From contig CP060502.1 of assembly GCA_024760545.1 (NCBI GenBank), positions 1-64,000 on the forward strand: a DNA stretch of 64,000 bases. Direction: 5' to 3'. Numbering within the stretch: the first letter of the stretch is position 1; each line of letters begins with the position of its first letter. Shown here piece by piece: positions 53,653 through 62,898 of this stretch. This DNA is from Nitrospira sp. (GTDB lineage Bacteria > Nitrospirota > Nitrospiria > Nitrospirales > Nitrospiraceae). The notes beneath the pieces are model-generated. The model made no database searches. It was not told the origin of the DNA and saw only the letters and a program-made list of their open reading frames with translations. The translations under genes and the position numbers were made by a program.

Positions 53653-54177
53653 GTCCGGTCAGGCTCCTCGCTACACGCGGAGAGGGTGCCGAATGCGAGC
53701 GGTCTGAGTCGGGCAGCCATCCGTACATCGTGACGACCGTGGCCAGGCTGCGGTGCTAATTCCAGGATCCACCGCTCTCAACCACGCCGTGCGCGCTCCG
53801 ATAATCGGACGCGATCGTCTTGAATCATCACGTGAAAGGCCGCGCGAAGCATCCTATACACTTTGTCCTAGTATAGTGTCAATGGTTGGAATTCTAGGAC
53901 AAAGGCCGTGGACCTGGAGTCGGACGCGCTCTTAGCATCCGGGATTGTGTCCTTCTCGGATACCTTGTCTTTTCGGATCGGCTGGGGTAGGGTGGGCACG
54001 GACGGGTCAGAGATGGGTGAAATGGGGTCGGCAGACAATCGACTCCTGGGGGGTCGCTGGGGCCGCCCCAATCGGACCACTCCCATTATATAGAGGGCGA
54101 GGGAGGGACGAGGCGGACCCAGGCGTCGGATTGCCGACCCGGTCTGATCGATCACCTAGTATAAGGAGTGTCAGTCG
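53653..54177 (+). other. intergenic region upstream of the recombinase
   Basis: No convincing gene. Contains the 11-bp inverted repeat at 53861/53894 and, just before the recombinase start, CACCTAGTATAAGGAG, which echoes CCTAGTATAG of the repeat region. Confidence 0.45.
53861..53904. repeat. 11-bp inverted repeat upstream of the tyrosine recombinase
   Basis: CTTTGTCCTAG (53861-53871) and CTAGGACAAAG (53894-53904) are exact reverse complements separated by 22 bp. The arm length matches recombinase half-sites, though the spacer is long. Alternatively an operator for the recombinase or a terminator. AGTATAAGGAG near 54160 echoes part of it. Confidence 0.55.
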
Positions 54178-55266
54178 ATGGATCTGGTGTCGGCCCTGCC
54201 TGAGACGGGGCTCCCACAGCTACGTCAGCCGGATGCGTTGGTCCCGCTCGCCACGACGGGGCTCCGACGGGCCGGGCGCGAACTCCCGCCCGTCTGTCTC
54301 CAGTTGTCGTCATCCACGCTGATTGGTTTACGGGTCTACCTCGACGAATTTGCGCGACAACTCGCGGCGCAGAAACCCTCTGCGACCACAGCCCGCACCT
54401 ATCTGAAACGGGGTCGGGCATTCATCGCGTGGCTGGAGCAGCAGAGCGTTCTGCGGCGCCTCGATCGCGCGTGCCTCGACGCCTATCGCGTCTCCCTGGA
54501 TCGACGGTTTCCGAATCCGCGCACGAAGAACGGGTATCTGACGGCCGTCCGCCAGTTTCTGCACTGGCTCGTGCCGCTCCACCCCGGCTTGGTCAATCCG
54601 GCCGACTTCGTCCAAGGCTGGCCGTGCAGTCGGCAGCACACGCGGCGGCATTTGCCGGTGGCGGATGCCAAGGCGTTACTCGCCGCGCTCGAATCCGATC
54701 CACGGAAATCGGAGCTGCAACGGGCCCGCAACGTCGCGATGGCCTATTTGATGCTGAAGACGGGCCTGCGGACGATTGAAGTCAGCCGGGCGCGGATTGA
54801 CCATCTCCAAGAACATGTGCCGGGCGACAAATGGAAATTGTGGGTGCATGGAAAGGGGCGGCCATCCGCCGATGAGTCCGTGCAGGTGCTCAAGGAGGTG
54901 TACGACCGCATCCAGACGTATCTCGCACTCAGACCTGGACCGCCGCAGGGATCGGATCCGCTCTTTGCGACCACGGCCTGTGTCGATCGCGGCGGGAACA
55001 TCGTGACGCCAGCCGGGCAGCCGCTCTCGACCCGCGCCATTCGTCGGATTATCACAGAGGGTTTGCTCTTGGCCGGAGTGAAGAAGCCCGGCATCGTCGT
55101 CCATAGTCTGCGGCACTCCACCCCCACCTTTGCCCTCCTCAATGACGCGAATCCCACGCGGGTCCAGAAGATGATGCGGCACCAGCACTATGCGACCACC
55201 GAGATTTATGTCGAAGAAGTGCAGCGGTTGTTGGAAGGGGCGGAGGAGGCGGTCACGCAGATCTAA
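54178..55266 (+). CDS. tyrosine recombinase/integrase
   Basis: 362 residues (ATAAGGAG ends 8 bases before ATG 54178). SAM-like core-binding domain (TTARTYLKRGRAFIAWLEQQ), then the catalytic set: Arg in KTGLRTIEVSRA (about 199), Lys in VHGKGRPS, HSLRHS (about 308) and the nucleophile Tyr in TTEIYVEEVQRL (about 344). It may resolve plasmid multimers or integrate the element; nearby 11-bp inverted repeats are candidate core sites. A degenerate second copy of its 3' end lies at 56586-56903. Confidence 0.9.
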   Translation: MDLVSALPETGLPQLRQPDALVPLATTGLRRAGRELPPVCLQLSSSTLIGLRVYLDEFARQLAAQKPSATTARTYLKRGRAFIAWLEQQSVLRRLDRACLDAYRVSLDRRFPNPRTKNGYLTAVRQFLHWLVPLHPGLVNPADFVQGWPCSRQHTRRHLPVADAKALLAALESDPRKSELQRARNVAMAYLMLKTGLRTIEVSRARIDHLQEHVPGDKWKLWVHGKGRPSADESVQVLKEVYDRIQTYLALRPGPPQGSDPLFATTACVDRGGNIVTPAGQPLSTRAIRRIITEGLLLAGVKKPGIVVHSLRHSTPTFALLNDANPTRVQKMMRHQHYATTEIYVEEVQRLLEGAEEAVTQI

Positions 55267-55500
55267 GCAAGAACGGGCACATCGGTCCTTGATCAGACTG
55301 ACGATGCCAGAGCGCCCGCGGAGGCTTCGTGACAAGACTTGAACAACAAAACGGAGGAAGCGATCTGGGCCCACTTGATCGGCCCCAGGGCTGGCGGCAT
55401 TGACAAGAAGATCTCAGCAAGCTACACAATTACATGTGTTCCTCACACAGCAAGCGCCTTATCGAGCGGACATGACACAACATCCCGCATAAGCACCATC

Positions 55501-56208
55501 ATGCCCCCCTCGACACTCCCGATCATACGGATACCCCTCTCACAGCCTGCGAACGGGACAATCGATGTGAGTATTCAGTCCATTCCATCCGCCAACGACA
55601 CCCACCTGACGTGGTGGGATGCAAACGTTCAACCCATTATTAATCAGATGCCCCAACGAGCTGACCGTGGATGGCGATGGAAGCGCATCATGTCTGGCCT
55701 CAACGGCGTGCTATTTCGGCATCAAGCCCCGGCTGGCTTTGCAGTCACGTTCAGATCGGTCCGCGATTCTCAAGGTCAGCCGATCGTATGTGGGCTCACC
55801 TATGCTGTCCGCCACTACGTGTACCTCGGAGGCAATCAGCAAAACGCCTCCTACCTTTGGTATTGCGCAAGCGCCCCGGGCAAGATCCTCGCACACCATC
55901 TCACCAACCACTTTGGCCAACCAACCTCGATCGAGCCACACGAGATCGGCAAAATCGCGCTGGACCTCACGATTCAGGAGTCAGTACAGGGTGGGTATCA
56001 CGGCAGAATGGGCCTCCATGCAGACCCCAAAGGAGGTGTCAAGCTGCTCTCCCTTTACTCGCAGTACGGTATGACAGCACTGCCTGACGGGTCCCTCCCC
56101 CCGACGCTCATGCGCACAATTCTCCAAGGTCGCGGTGCCAAAGGGTATTTCTATTTTGACGAGGCTGGGGCCCTCTCGTTTTCTCAGTCGTTGACCTCAT
56201 GGCGCTAG
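55501..56208 (+). CDS. hypothetical protein with possible acetyltransferase-like fold
   Basis: Start likely at ATG 55501 (MPPSTLPIIRIP), though the frame is open from 55339. 235 residues from 55501. The segment TIQESVQGGYHGRMGLHADPKGGVKLLSLYSQYGM resembles the degenerate GNAT-like proteins that carry GxxGRxGLHxxPxA near the end; the resemblance is remembered, not computed. It pairs with a small gene 16 bp downstream, together a two-gene cassette between two recombinase ends. Could be a toxin-antitoxin or defence-type pair; unproven. Confidence 0.5.
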   Translation: MPPSTLPIIRIPLSQPANGTIDVSIQSIPSANDTHLTWWDANVQPIINQMPQRADRGWRWKRIMSGLNGVLFRHQAPAGFAVTFRSVRDSQGQPIVCGLTYAVRHYVYLGGNQQNASYLWYCASAPGKILAHHLTNHFGQPTSIEPHEIGKIALDLTIQESVQGGYHGRMGLHADPKGGVKLLSLYSQYGMTALPDGSLPPTLMRTILQGRGAKGYFYFDEAGALSFSQSLTSWR

Positions 56209-56224
56209 AGAGGTAGACTTTCTC

Positions 56225-56587
56225 ATGCCGACATCCATGTACGTCTTTGCCGATATCGCCCGCAAATATGGCATCGACCCCACAAACGATGCCGCAATCG
56301 ACGAATTTTTCATCACAACCGTTCCAACGTTGACCGAGGACGAGCAACAAGCGATTTTTACAGAACTCCTCCAACGCGAGAACGAAACCCCTCCGCTCAG
56401 CCCCACCGAGACCGTTCACAAACTCGTCGATTCCATTATTCGGGAAGAGCTTGCGACCATGCGCCAGATCCAGCAGGCCTGTACAGCATCCCAATCCATC
56501 ACGGAGCTTCGGGAGCATATTTTGAAACTGACGAAGGAGCTGGAAAACAAACGAGCCCGACAAGTCAAGCAACTCAGTCAGGGCTAG
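56225..56587 (+). CDS. small helical protein paired with the preceding gene
   Basis: 120 residues, highly helical and acidic (DIARKYGIDPTNDAAIDEFFITTVPTLTEDEQQAIFTELLQREN; LREHILKLTKELENKRARQVKQL). No known motif. The distance of 16 bp to the upstream gene suggests one transcript and perhaps an antitoxin or partner. I recall similar short proteins beside GNAT-like genes in environmental genomes but cannot confirm this here. Confidence 0.5.
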   Translation: MPTSMYVFADIARKYGIDPTNDAAIDEFFITTVPTLTEDEQQAIFTELLQRENETPPLSPTETVHKLVDSIIREELATMRQIQQACTASQSITELREHILKLTKELENKRARQVKQLSQG

Positions 56588-56903
56588 CTCTTGACGCCTT
56601 GTCGAACCCGCTGGCGCGACACAGAGTTGAAGATCTCGGCTGTACCCGTCGTGTGAGAACCCCAGTACTCGCTCCATCAACTGGATCATGACCGAACGTC
56701 TGCTCTTGGCGGGCGTCAAGAAGCTGGGCATCGTCGTGCAGAGTTTGCGCCTTTCGACGCCCACCTTTGCGCTGCTCAACGAGGCGAATCCGACGTGGGT
56801 TCAGAAGATGATGCAGCATCAGCATGACGCCACCACAGAGATGTATGTGGTGGAAGTGCAGAAGTTGCTCGAGGGGACGGAAGATGCGGTGACGCAAATC
56901 TGA
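56586..56903 (+). pseudogene. degenerate 3' end of a tyrosine recombinase
   Basis: The frame 56688-56903 (MTERLLLAGVKKLGIVVQSLRLSTPTFALLNEANP ... TTEMYVVEVQKLLEGTEDAVTQI) parallels the C-terminus of the recombinase at 54178. HSLRHS has become QSLRLS, so a catalytic His is lost, and MMRHQHY has changed to MMQHQHD. The preceding sequence from about 56586 is frameshifted homology. A remnant left by duplication or element integration. Confidence 0.8.
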
Positions 56904-57479
56904 CGGGGCTCCGCGCGTCATCGTATCCCCAGACGGTCCTTTCACTCTCGGAGATCCCGGAATTCTCCATGATCCTTCAAGCCGACACGACCATTACCGA
57001 CTGAGATGGTGAACTCAATACGAGAGTCTCTATCACACCGGTGACGTCCCCGCCCGTACAGTTGCAGATGAAACATACCTACTTGTACAAAATTAATTCT
57101 CGCTCGTGACTCCTTACCGTGAGCAGTGATGCGCTACACCCTACAGCTTAAGCGGGTTCGGACACCGAAGGCTGAATCATTTGTTAAAGACAACCCCCAA
57201 GGAAGCTGTCGCCGGACATGGTGGTTTCGATCAAGGCCACGTTGTTCCGGTTATACCAGGCTGAAACGATCAGGGGGCACGAACTTCCATTCCTACGGTT
57301 GCATCCATTGAAAGGAAGTCGAAAGGGGAGTGGCGTGCGCAGATGCCCTTCTACCGACAACCCGACTGGGAGATATCTCATGCGCATGGCTGCCCTCATT
57401 GTTGAGAGTCTTATTGATCCTTCCCGTCCTGTAACCCAGCTTACAGATTCATTTGGACCGACCAATCTATGCTGTGCAC
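56904..57479 (+). other. intergenic region without recognisable gene
   Basis: Only short overlapping frames. A tail of the pseudogene and GC-poor patches near 57060-57130 occur. Nothing identifiable. Confidence 0.35.
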
Positions 57480-57734
57480 ATGCGGCGAGTTGACTTCTAT
57501 TTCCACGACAGATGCTTGTCAGAGCAATCAATCCTATCACTTGCGACGGACGTCCTTGAACAGTATCCAACATGGGCCGTGACGGTTCATCAGCTAGCGG
57601 AGAAAGACATTGAAAGACTGGGCTTTTCGGTCCTGCCAGTCGTCGTCATCAATGGCCAGACCGTGGCAACAGGTGTGCCGAAGAAAGAGTGGTTACTCCG
57701 AAAAGTAGGGGAGTGGACTCAGCTAGACCAGTAA
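57480..57734 (+). CDS. small thioredoxin-fold protein
   Basis: 84 residues from ATG 57480 (an upstream frame start at 57453 is less likely). VDFYFHDRCLSEQSILSLATDVLEQYP then LGFSVLPVVVINGQTVATGVPKKEWLLRKV, a typical glutaredoxin/thioredoxin-like core with cis-Pro in VLPVVV. The redox motif is CLSE, a single Cys form of CxxC. It probably reduces or senses thiols together with the following AhpD-like protein. Confidence 0.65.
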   Translation: MRRVDFYFHDRCLSEQSILSLATDVLEQYPTWAVTVHQLAEKDIERLGFSVLPVVVINGQTVATGVPKKEWLLRKVGEWTQLDQ

Positions 57735-57744
57735 AAGGTTTGCG

Positions 57745-58254
57745 ATGACCGGTGTACCCCTTCATGTGGCGAAGGCTATGGTACAACACAGCACAACGAC
57801 CGAACACGCTGAGCGAGCTGAATGCGGTGCTGAACGATCCCGCCGCCTGGCCGCTGAGACAGTCCTCGTAGACATTACCGAGACCTTCGGCATTTCGTTT
57901 GTTCCCGACTTGTTTGCCGCGCTTCAGGCGAGACCAGCCTATCTCGAGGCGGCCTGGGAACTATTCAGGGACGACGTCGACCTTGATGTCCTCGATGCTC
58001 GAACCAGGCGAATCGTGGCATTGGCCATCACCACAAATGCGAGTGGACTATACCAGATCGCCGCACTACCACATGCCTTCTGTCTGAGTGCTGTGGGCCC
58101 TCGGAGATGCGAGGCCATTGTGTCGACGATTCGAATTGTTCAAACCTTTGACCGATATCTGTCCGACCGTGTGCCTCTTCACAACACCCCTGCAACGATA
58201 CTATCGGGAACGATGACCGTGCTCACTTCTCCTGCTCTGAGACGACCGATATGA
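57745..58254 (+). CDS. AhpD/carboxymuconolactone-decarboxylase-like protein lacking CxxC
   Basis: 169 residues. The fold signature FVPDLFAALQARPAYLEAAWELFRD and RRIVALAITTNASGLYQIA is that of AhpD-like proteins, but the CxxC active site reads NASG, so peroxidase-reductant activity via that pair is unlikely. Located 10 bp after the thioredoxin-like gene, pointing to a functional pair. Function unknown, perhaps a structural or binding role. Confidence 0.65.
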   Translation: MTGVPLHVAKAMVQHSTTTEHAERAECGAERSRRLAAETVLVDITETFGISFVPDLFAALQARPAYLEAAWELFRDDVDLDVLDARTRRIVALAITTNASGLYQIAALPHAFCLSAVGPRRCEAIVSTIRIVQTFDRYLSDRVPLHNTPATILSGTMTVLTSPALRRPI

Positions 58255-58288
58255 GCCACGTATTCAGCTGGCAGATCGCAGTGCACTT

Positions 58289-59290
58289 ATGACTTTCGCG
58301 TCGCCCGTGAACACGACCTGGTGGCACCGTCTCACCTCTCCGCAGTGGCGCTGGGTGCTGCTTCTCGCAGGTGGTGCCCTGTTGATCCTCATGGCCTGGC
58401 TGGGATTCAGAAAGATCCCGACCACCACCTTTGATCTGTCACGCCACAGCGTTCCACTGGACCAGTTCGTTGACGGGGGGCCTGGGAAGGACGGCATACC
58501 GGCCATCCTGACTCCTAAGTTCATCTCGGGCTCAGATTCCACATTTCTCCGTGACGACGACCGAGTGCTCGGACTCACAGCAGGCTCGGAGGCCAAGGCG
58601 TATCCGATAAAAATCCTCAATTGGCATGAAATCGTCAACGACATGATCGGGGGGAAGGCCGTCGTCGTTACCTATTGCCCCCTCTGTGGCACCGGCATGG
58701 CCTTCGAGGCTGAGGTGCAGGGACGGAGACATACCTTCGGCGTCTCCGGCCTGCTCTATCAAAGCGATCTGCTCATGTACGACCATCAGACGGAGAGCCT
58801 CTGGTCGCAAGTCGGCATGCATGCCGTTTCCGGACCGCTGACGGGAGAGAAGCTCAGGCCGATGTTCATAGAACATACGATCTGGAGGGACTGGCGCACC
58901 GCTCATCCCTCTACCGTCGTCCTCTCGGCACGAACCGGGTCGTTCCACAACTACGATCGCGATCCTTACGCAGGGTATGGCGAAAGCTCCGAGCTGTTTT
59001 TCGACATTACCCATGTCGATTCCCGCTACCACCCCAAGGAATGGGTGGTCGGTCTCGAGATTGATGGCGTCACTAAAGCCTATCCCTTTCTGGAACTGAA
59101 CAAGGTGTCGTCACCCGTGGCCGACCAGGTGAACGGACAGCGAGTGACCGTACGTTACAACGCAGCGTCTCGCAGCGCCTCGGTGGTCGACGAACAGGGG
59201 AAGCCAATCCTCTCCGTGATGGCCTTCTGGTTCGCATGGTACGCGTTTCATCCGGACACACAGGTATTCACTTCTTACTATGCGGGTTAG
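58289..59290 (+). CDS. DUF3179 domain protein, membrane-anchored
   Basis: 333 residues. One N-terminal transmembrane anchor (WVLLLAGGALLILMAWLGF). DUF3179 signature: LGLTAGSEAKAYPIKILNWHEIVNDMIGGKAVVVTYCPLCGTGMAFEA, with the CPLC pair, and later RYHPKEWVVGLEIDGVTKAYPFLEL. Family members are exported, sometimes next to heme or redox systems; the biochemical role is unknown. Common in Nitrospira and planctomycetes as I recall. Confidence 0.88.
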   Translation: MTFASPVNTTWWHRLTSPQWRWVLLLAGGALLILMAWLGFRKIPTTTFDLSRHSVPLDQFVDGGPGKDGIPAILTPKFISGSDSTFLRDDDRVLGLTAGSEAKAYPIKILNWHEIVNDMIGGKAVVVTYCPLCGTGMAFEAEVQGRRHTFGVSGLLYQSDLLMYDHQTESLWSQVGMHAVSGPLTGEKLRPMFIEHTIWRDWRTAHPSTVVLSARTGSFHNYDRDPYAGYGESSELFFDITHVDSRYHPKEWVVGLEIDGVTKAYPFLELNKVSSPVADQVNGQRVTVRYNAASRSASVVDEQGKPILSVMAFWFAWYAFHPDTQVFTSYYAG

Positions 59291-59537
59291 GGACACTGCT
59301 CAAACGACGTCCGGAGCAGACACCAGCGATCACCCCGTGTATCAATCAGACGATCAGCCATTATGTCCTTTGTCATGTGAACGGAGTGAGAAATCTTGAA
59401 ACGGGAGTGCAGAACAGATTTCTGCTGGTCGAAACGGCACAGAACAAAAGTCATTGTTTCCACTGCGGAATCCGGGATTATTTAGCAACTCGAAGAAATC
59501 TGGCTTAGTTCAGGCAGGTGACCGACAGGAGTTCGAT

Positions 59538-60218
59538 ATGATGAAACTTCACATTGTTGCATCGGCGTTTGCGGGACTGTCTCTGATCAGTGTCGGGTGT
59601 GCAACCCGCTTGGACATATCAAGCCCCGACCAACTCGTGACTCAGCGTGGGGAGACAAACGTCATCTACAGCCCACACGAAGTAGCCAACTTACATAACA
59701 AACTGGGGGCGCTGCTGTTTTTGCTGGGAGATCTCCCCAAAGCCTCCGAGGAGCTTCGAACGGCGATTCGACTCGATCCGAAAAGCCCTACCCCACATAA
59801 TTATTTTGGGATGGTCCTGTATGTCCAAGGGAATTACGTTGGTGCTATTGGGGAGTTCTCCACCGCCGTCCGTTTGAGCCCGAACAATGCCGTAGCCAAG
59901 AGCAATCTCGGGTTCGCCTTGTTCGAACATGGGGAATTGGAGTCTGCCATCGTGCAATGGCAGACCGCAGTGAGCCAGGATGCTTCCATTGCCAGTGCCT
60001 GGGCTGGCCTGGGGCTAGGATGCTTCTCCTCTGGCTCCGTCGACAAGGGACTCCAAAACTACCGCCAGGCGATTCGCCTGGATCCTAGCTATGGGGATGT
60101 GAATTATCTTCGGCTCGTTCGTCGTTGGAACGGAGGGCTACTGAGGGGTGCTGTTGCCATTATGCATCTCCTAGAGACGCGACAGACAATCTCTGCGGAA
60201 ACGGCGGTCTCTGAATGA
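59538..60218 (+). CDS. TPR-repeat lipoprotein
   Basis: 226 residues from ATG 59538 (CAGGAG upstream; ATG 59541 is equivalent). Lipobox SVGC at about residue 21. Three to four TPR units follow (HNKLGALLFLLGDLPKASEELRTAIRLDPK; HNYFGMVLYVQGNYVGAIGEFSTAVRLSPN; KSNLGFALFEHGELESAIVQWQTAV). TPR lipoproteins serve as assembly or scaffolding factors. Followed without a gap by a 21-codon frame. Confidence 0.85.
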   Translation: MMKLHIVASAFAGLSLISVGCATRLDISSPDQLVTQRGETNVIYSPHEVANLHNKLGALLFLLGDLPKASEELRTAIRLDPKSPTPHNYFGMVLYVQGNYVGAIGEFSTAVRLSPNNAVAKSNLGFALFEHGELESAIVQWQTAVSQDASIASAWAGLGLGCFSSGSVDKGLQNYRQAIRLDPSYGDVNYLRLVRRWNGGLLRGAVAIMHLLETRQTISAETAVSE

Positions 60219-60280
60219 CACGAGCTTGGGGAATCTTCATCCTGATCATCGGCGCGCAGCTGCTGGTCTATACAGAATGA
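60215..60280 (+). CDS. possible 21-residue membrane peptide
   Basis: ATG 60215 overlaps the TPR stop (ATGA), encodes MTRAWGIFILIIGAQLLVYTE and ends in TGA overlapping the next ATG. One hydrophobic segment. Overlaps on both sides favour real translation, but it could also be the truncated start of a longer membrane protein. Confidence 0.35.
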   Translation: MTRAWGIFILIIGAQLLVYTE

Positions 60281-61024
60281 CGGTCACAACGAACACCATG
60301 CGATTCTTCACGGACACGGGAGTCGAAGTTCCCGCGGTGACGGCGGAGCAGATGCGGGAAGGGGACCGCCTCGCCAGCGAAGCGACCGGACCCAACCTGT
60401 TTCAAATGATGGAGAACGCCGGGCGCAACCTGGCGCTGCTCGCCATCGCGCATCGTCGTGCTGACTGGGAGTGGAGGCAATGGCGGAGGAGGAATCTGCG
60501 CCGCTCGCCACCTGGCCAATCACGGTATCAACGTCAGACTCTGCCTCGCTGAGCCTGACCGCCTTGAAGATGTTCCGGCATTTCAACGAACAATCTTCCG
60601 GTCCACACAGGGCAGAGAAATCGACGACGCCTCCTTGAGCGCGGAACCGGTCGATCTGATCCTCGACGGCCTGATCAGATACGGACTCCGTTCCGCCCCA
60701 AGAAGTCCGGTCGCTGACTTGATTCGGTGGTCGAACGGCACGGGCATGCCGATTCTGGCGCTCGACGTGCCGTCGGGATTGGACGCTACAACCGGTCACA
60801 GGCCTGGAGACTGTATCCAGCCCCATTGGACCATGACGCTGGCTCTCCCCAAGACCGGTCTGCTGCCTGAACGAACTGGACAGCTCTTCCTAGCTGACAT
60901 CGGCATTCCAGAGCAGACGTATCGTCGTCTGGGATGGTCCTATGTCAATCCGTTCGCAAAGGGTTTTTGGGTTCCGTTGATCTGCCGGTCATGCCCGCCC
61001 GTGCCGGACTCGGCTCAATCCTGA
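60277..61024 (+). pseudogene. nnrE: NAD(P)H-hydrate epimerase (YjeF_N), frameshifted
   Basis: Frame from 60277 encodes the YjeF_N start VPAVTAEQMREGDRLASEATGPNLFQMMENAGRNLA. After about 60455 the homology continues in another frame (VLTGSGGNGGGGICAARHLANHG), ending at 61024 with LILDGLIRYGLRSAP, LALDVPSGLDATTG and FLADIGIP. A single-base frameshift in between is the only defect seen, so it may be a sequencing error rather than decay. The enzyme repairs damaged NADH. Only the epimerase domain is present. Confidence 0.75.
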
Positions 61025-61183
61025 CCACACCTGCTCTGTAAGACACATCACAGACCTGCGACATGAATGTGCCGTACCATGCCATCATCCAATGAGGGAT
61101 AAAAAGTAGGCGTGAATGGCCATGCGAATGAAGACCCTGTTGTATGGGTGGAGCTACGTTGTGGCTGCGCAAGGAGCGTAATA

Positions 61184-61837
61184 ATGCTGAGACATGAGCG
61201 GCGTCGACAAATCGGCGTCTTGTTATCCATAGTGACATTCGTCGTCGTTACATGCGGTGTCGAGAGCCGTGTAGCGAGCGCGCAATCTTCCTTCGAAGCG
61301 CACGATGTGATGACCAAAGGCACGGTAGAAATCGGCGGGGCGCTGGGCTATGCGCAGGGCACGACCGTCGTTGGAAACGGCCCCTCCGCGAACCGGAGCG
61401 CCGTCTTTGTGATGCCGCGTCTCGGGGTGGTCTTGACCGATCCCCTGGGAACCGGCTGGTGGCAAGGCAACGTCGAATTCTTAGTTCAACCCGTGTTCGC
61501 ACGCTTTACCGAACCGTTTGCGGCGGAAGCGGCAGGAGGGTCGTTCCTCCTGAAATACAATTTTCTGTCGTTTGGGCGATGGGTGCCGTTCTGGGATGTC
61601 GGCGCGGGCATGATCTGGACCAATTTGGCGCCGCGGATTCCTGAACAGAGCACACAGTTCGAGTTCATCTTGGAGACCGGCCCGGGGGTGCATTATTTTG
61701 TGACGGACCGGATCACCTGGACCATGGGCGTGCGGTTGCACCATATCTCTAATTCGAATCTCGGTGACCGAAATACCGGGATCAACGGAGTGCTGCCCTA
61801 TGTCGGGCTTTCATTCTTCACACCTGGGCTCTTTTGA
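61184..61837 (+). CDS. PagL-type lipid A 3-O-deacylase (acyloxyacyl hydrolase family)
   Basis: 217 residues from ATG 61184 (AAGGAG at 61171-61176). Signal peptide LLSIVTFVVVTCGVESRVASA, then an eight-stranded barrel. The PagL catalytic signature is RLHHISNSNLGDRNTGINGVLPYVGLSFF with the His-Ser pair. Removes the 3-acyl chain from lipid A in the outer membrane, changing envelope charge and permeability. Terminal phenylalanine as in barrels. Confidence 0.85.
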   Translation: MLRHERRRQIGVLLSIVTFVVVTCGVESRVASAQSSFEAHDVMTKGTVEIGGALGYAQGTTVVGNGPSANRSAVFVMPRLGVVLTDPLGTGWWQGNVEFLVQPVFARFTEPFAAEAAGGSFLLKYNFLSFGRWVPFWDVGAGMIWTNLAPRIPEQSTQFEFILETGPGVHYFVTDRITWTMGVRLHHISNSNLGDRNTGINGVLPYVGLSFFTPGLF

Positions 61838-61853
61838 CGGAAGGGGAGACCGC

Positions 61854-62630
61854 ATGGCGGCCACAAGAACCGGTTGGCTGAAACTCGGAGCACTTCTCGC
61901 CGTCCTGGTCGGCATCTACGCGGTGGCATCCTGGCTTGATCTCGGAGAACTGCTGAAGCCTGAGCAAGTAGCCGACCAGCTACGCACAGCCGGCCCCTTC
62001 GGACCGCTCTTGTTCATGGCGCTGATGACGACCTCTGTTGTCATCAGCCCGCTTCCCGATCTCCCCCTGGTTATCGCTGCTGGCGCCACTTTCGGAACGA
62101 TACTGGGAACAACCTACTCCGTCATCGGTGCAGAGATCGGCGCGATTGCGAGCTTTCTCATCGGACGCACGTTGGGGCAGGAGATCCTCACCAAACTGCT
62201 GCGGACCAATGTTGTATTTTGCGAACGATGTTCGGACCGCCATCTGGCGATCTTTGTTCTGCTGGCCCGGCTGGTCCCGCTCTTCTCGTTCGACGTGATC
62301 AGTTACGGCGCCGGCTTGACGAACATGTCCCTCCGGACCTTCGCCCTGGTTACTTTCGTGGGGATGATTCCGCCGACGTTCGCGCTGACCTATGCCGGCA
62401 GTCAAGTGATTTCAGGCGCGTGGCTGATGATTCTGTCGGGGACGGCCATGGTGACGGTGATGCTGCTCCTGCCGAAGCTGGTGCTCCGCTACCCCACGGC
62501 GCGCTGGGTTCGTTTGCTGCGCGGCGACATGCCGGTGGCGGCTCACGTCCATCTTGCACCCGGCCAGCCGGGATGTCCTGTTGTAGACGGTGCCCCACGA
62601 TGCGATTCCTGTGGGGGACCACTGACCTAG
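61854..62630 (+). CDS. TVP38/TMEM64-family membrane protein (DedA superfamily)
   Basis: 258 residues from ATG 61854 (AAGGGGAG upstream). Transmembrane helices and the VTT-domain core FMALMTTSVVISPLPDLPLVIAAGATFG and FVLLARLVPLFSFDVISYGAGLTNM. The C-terminus carries cysteines (PGCPVV, CDSCGG), perhaps a metal site or cytoplasmic tail. Related in fold to the DedA domain at 42.8 kb. Lies 16 bp after the PagL-like gene, a possible envelope operon. Confidence 0.87.
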   Translation: MAATRTGWLKLGALLAVLVGIYAVASWLDLGELLKPEQVADQLRTAGPFGPLLFMALMTTSVVISPLPDLPLVIAAGATFGTILGTTYSVIGAEIGAIASFLIGRTLGQEILTKLLRTNVVFCERCSDRHLAIFVLLARLVPLFSFDVISYGAGLTNMSLRTFALVTFVGMIPPTFALTYAGSQVISGAWLMILSGTAMVTVMLLLPKLVLRYPTARWVRLLRGDMPVAAHVHLAPGQPGCPVVDGAPRCDSCGGPLT

Positions 62631-62898
62631 GGGTGTCAGTGGTCTTGGTTTCTGCTTTATCCAACAATCCTGACCGTGCTCGCCGCCGTCACCACTTCCC
62701 CGCAATGCAGGCCCTGCTCTCAACAGCCATCGATTCGGCACGCTTCTCTATCATCCGCCTCGCCTCAGCCCCTGGGCCCTACCATGGTGCAATCTCTCGA
62801 TGATTGTGAGGTACCTTACAGCCAGCAGATTGAAAAGGCTGGTAAAAGGACGGGTAAGCTGGAACATTCGGTCCACCTTACACAAAGAAGGAGGGTGT
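62631..62898 (+). other. intergenic, no gene seen
   Basis: Short frames only. The DUF2934 ribosome-binding site sits at its right end. Confidence 0.3.

Noticed and set aside
61486-61744. Minus-strand frames inside the PagL-like gene
   Set aside because: Shadows of a gene with a clear catalytic signature.
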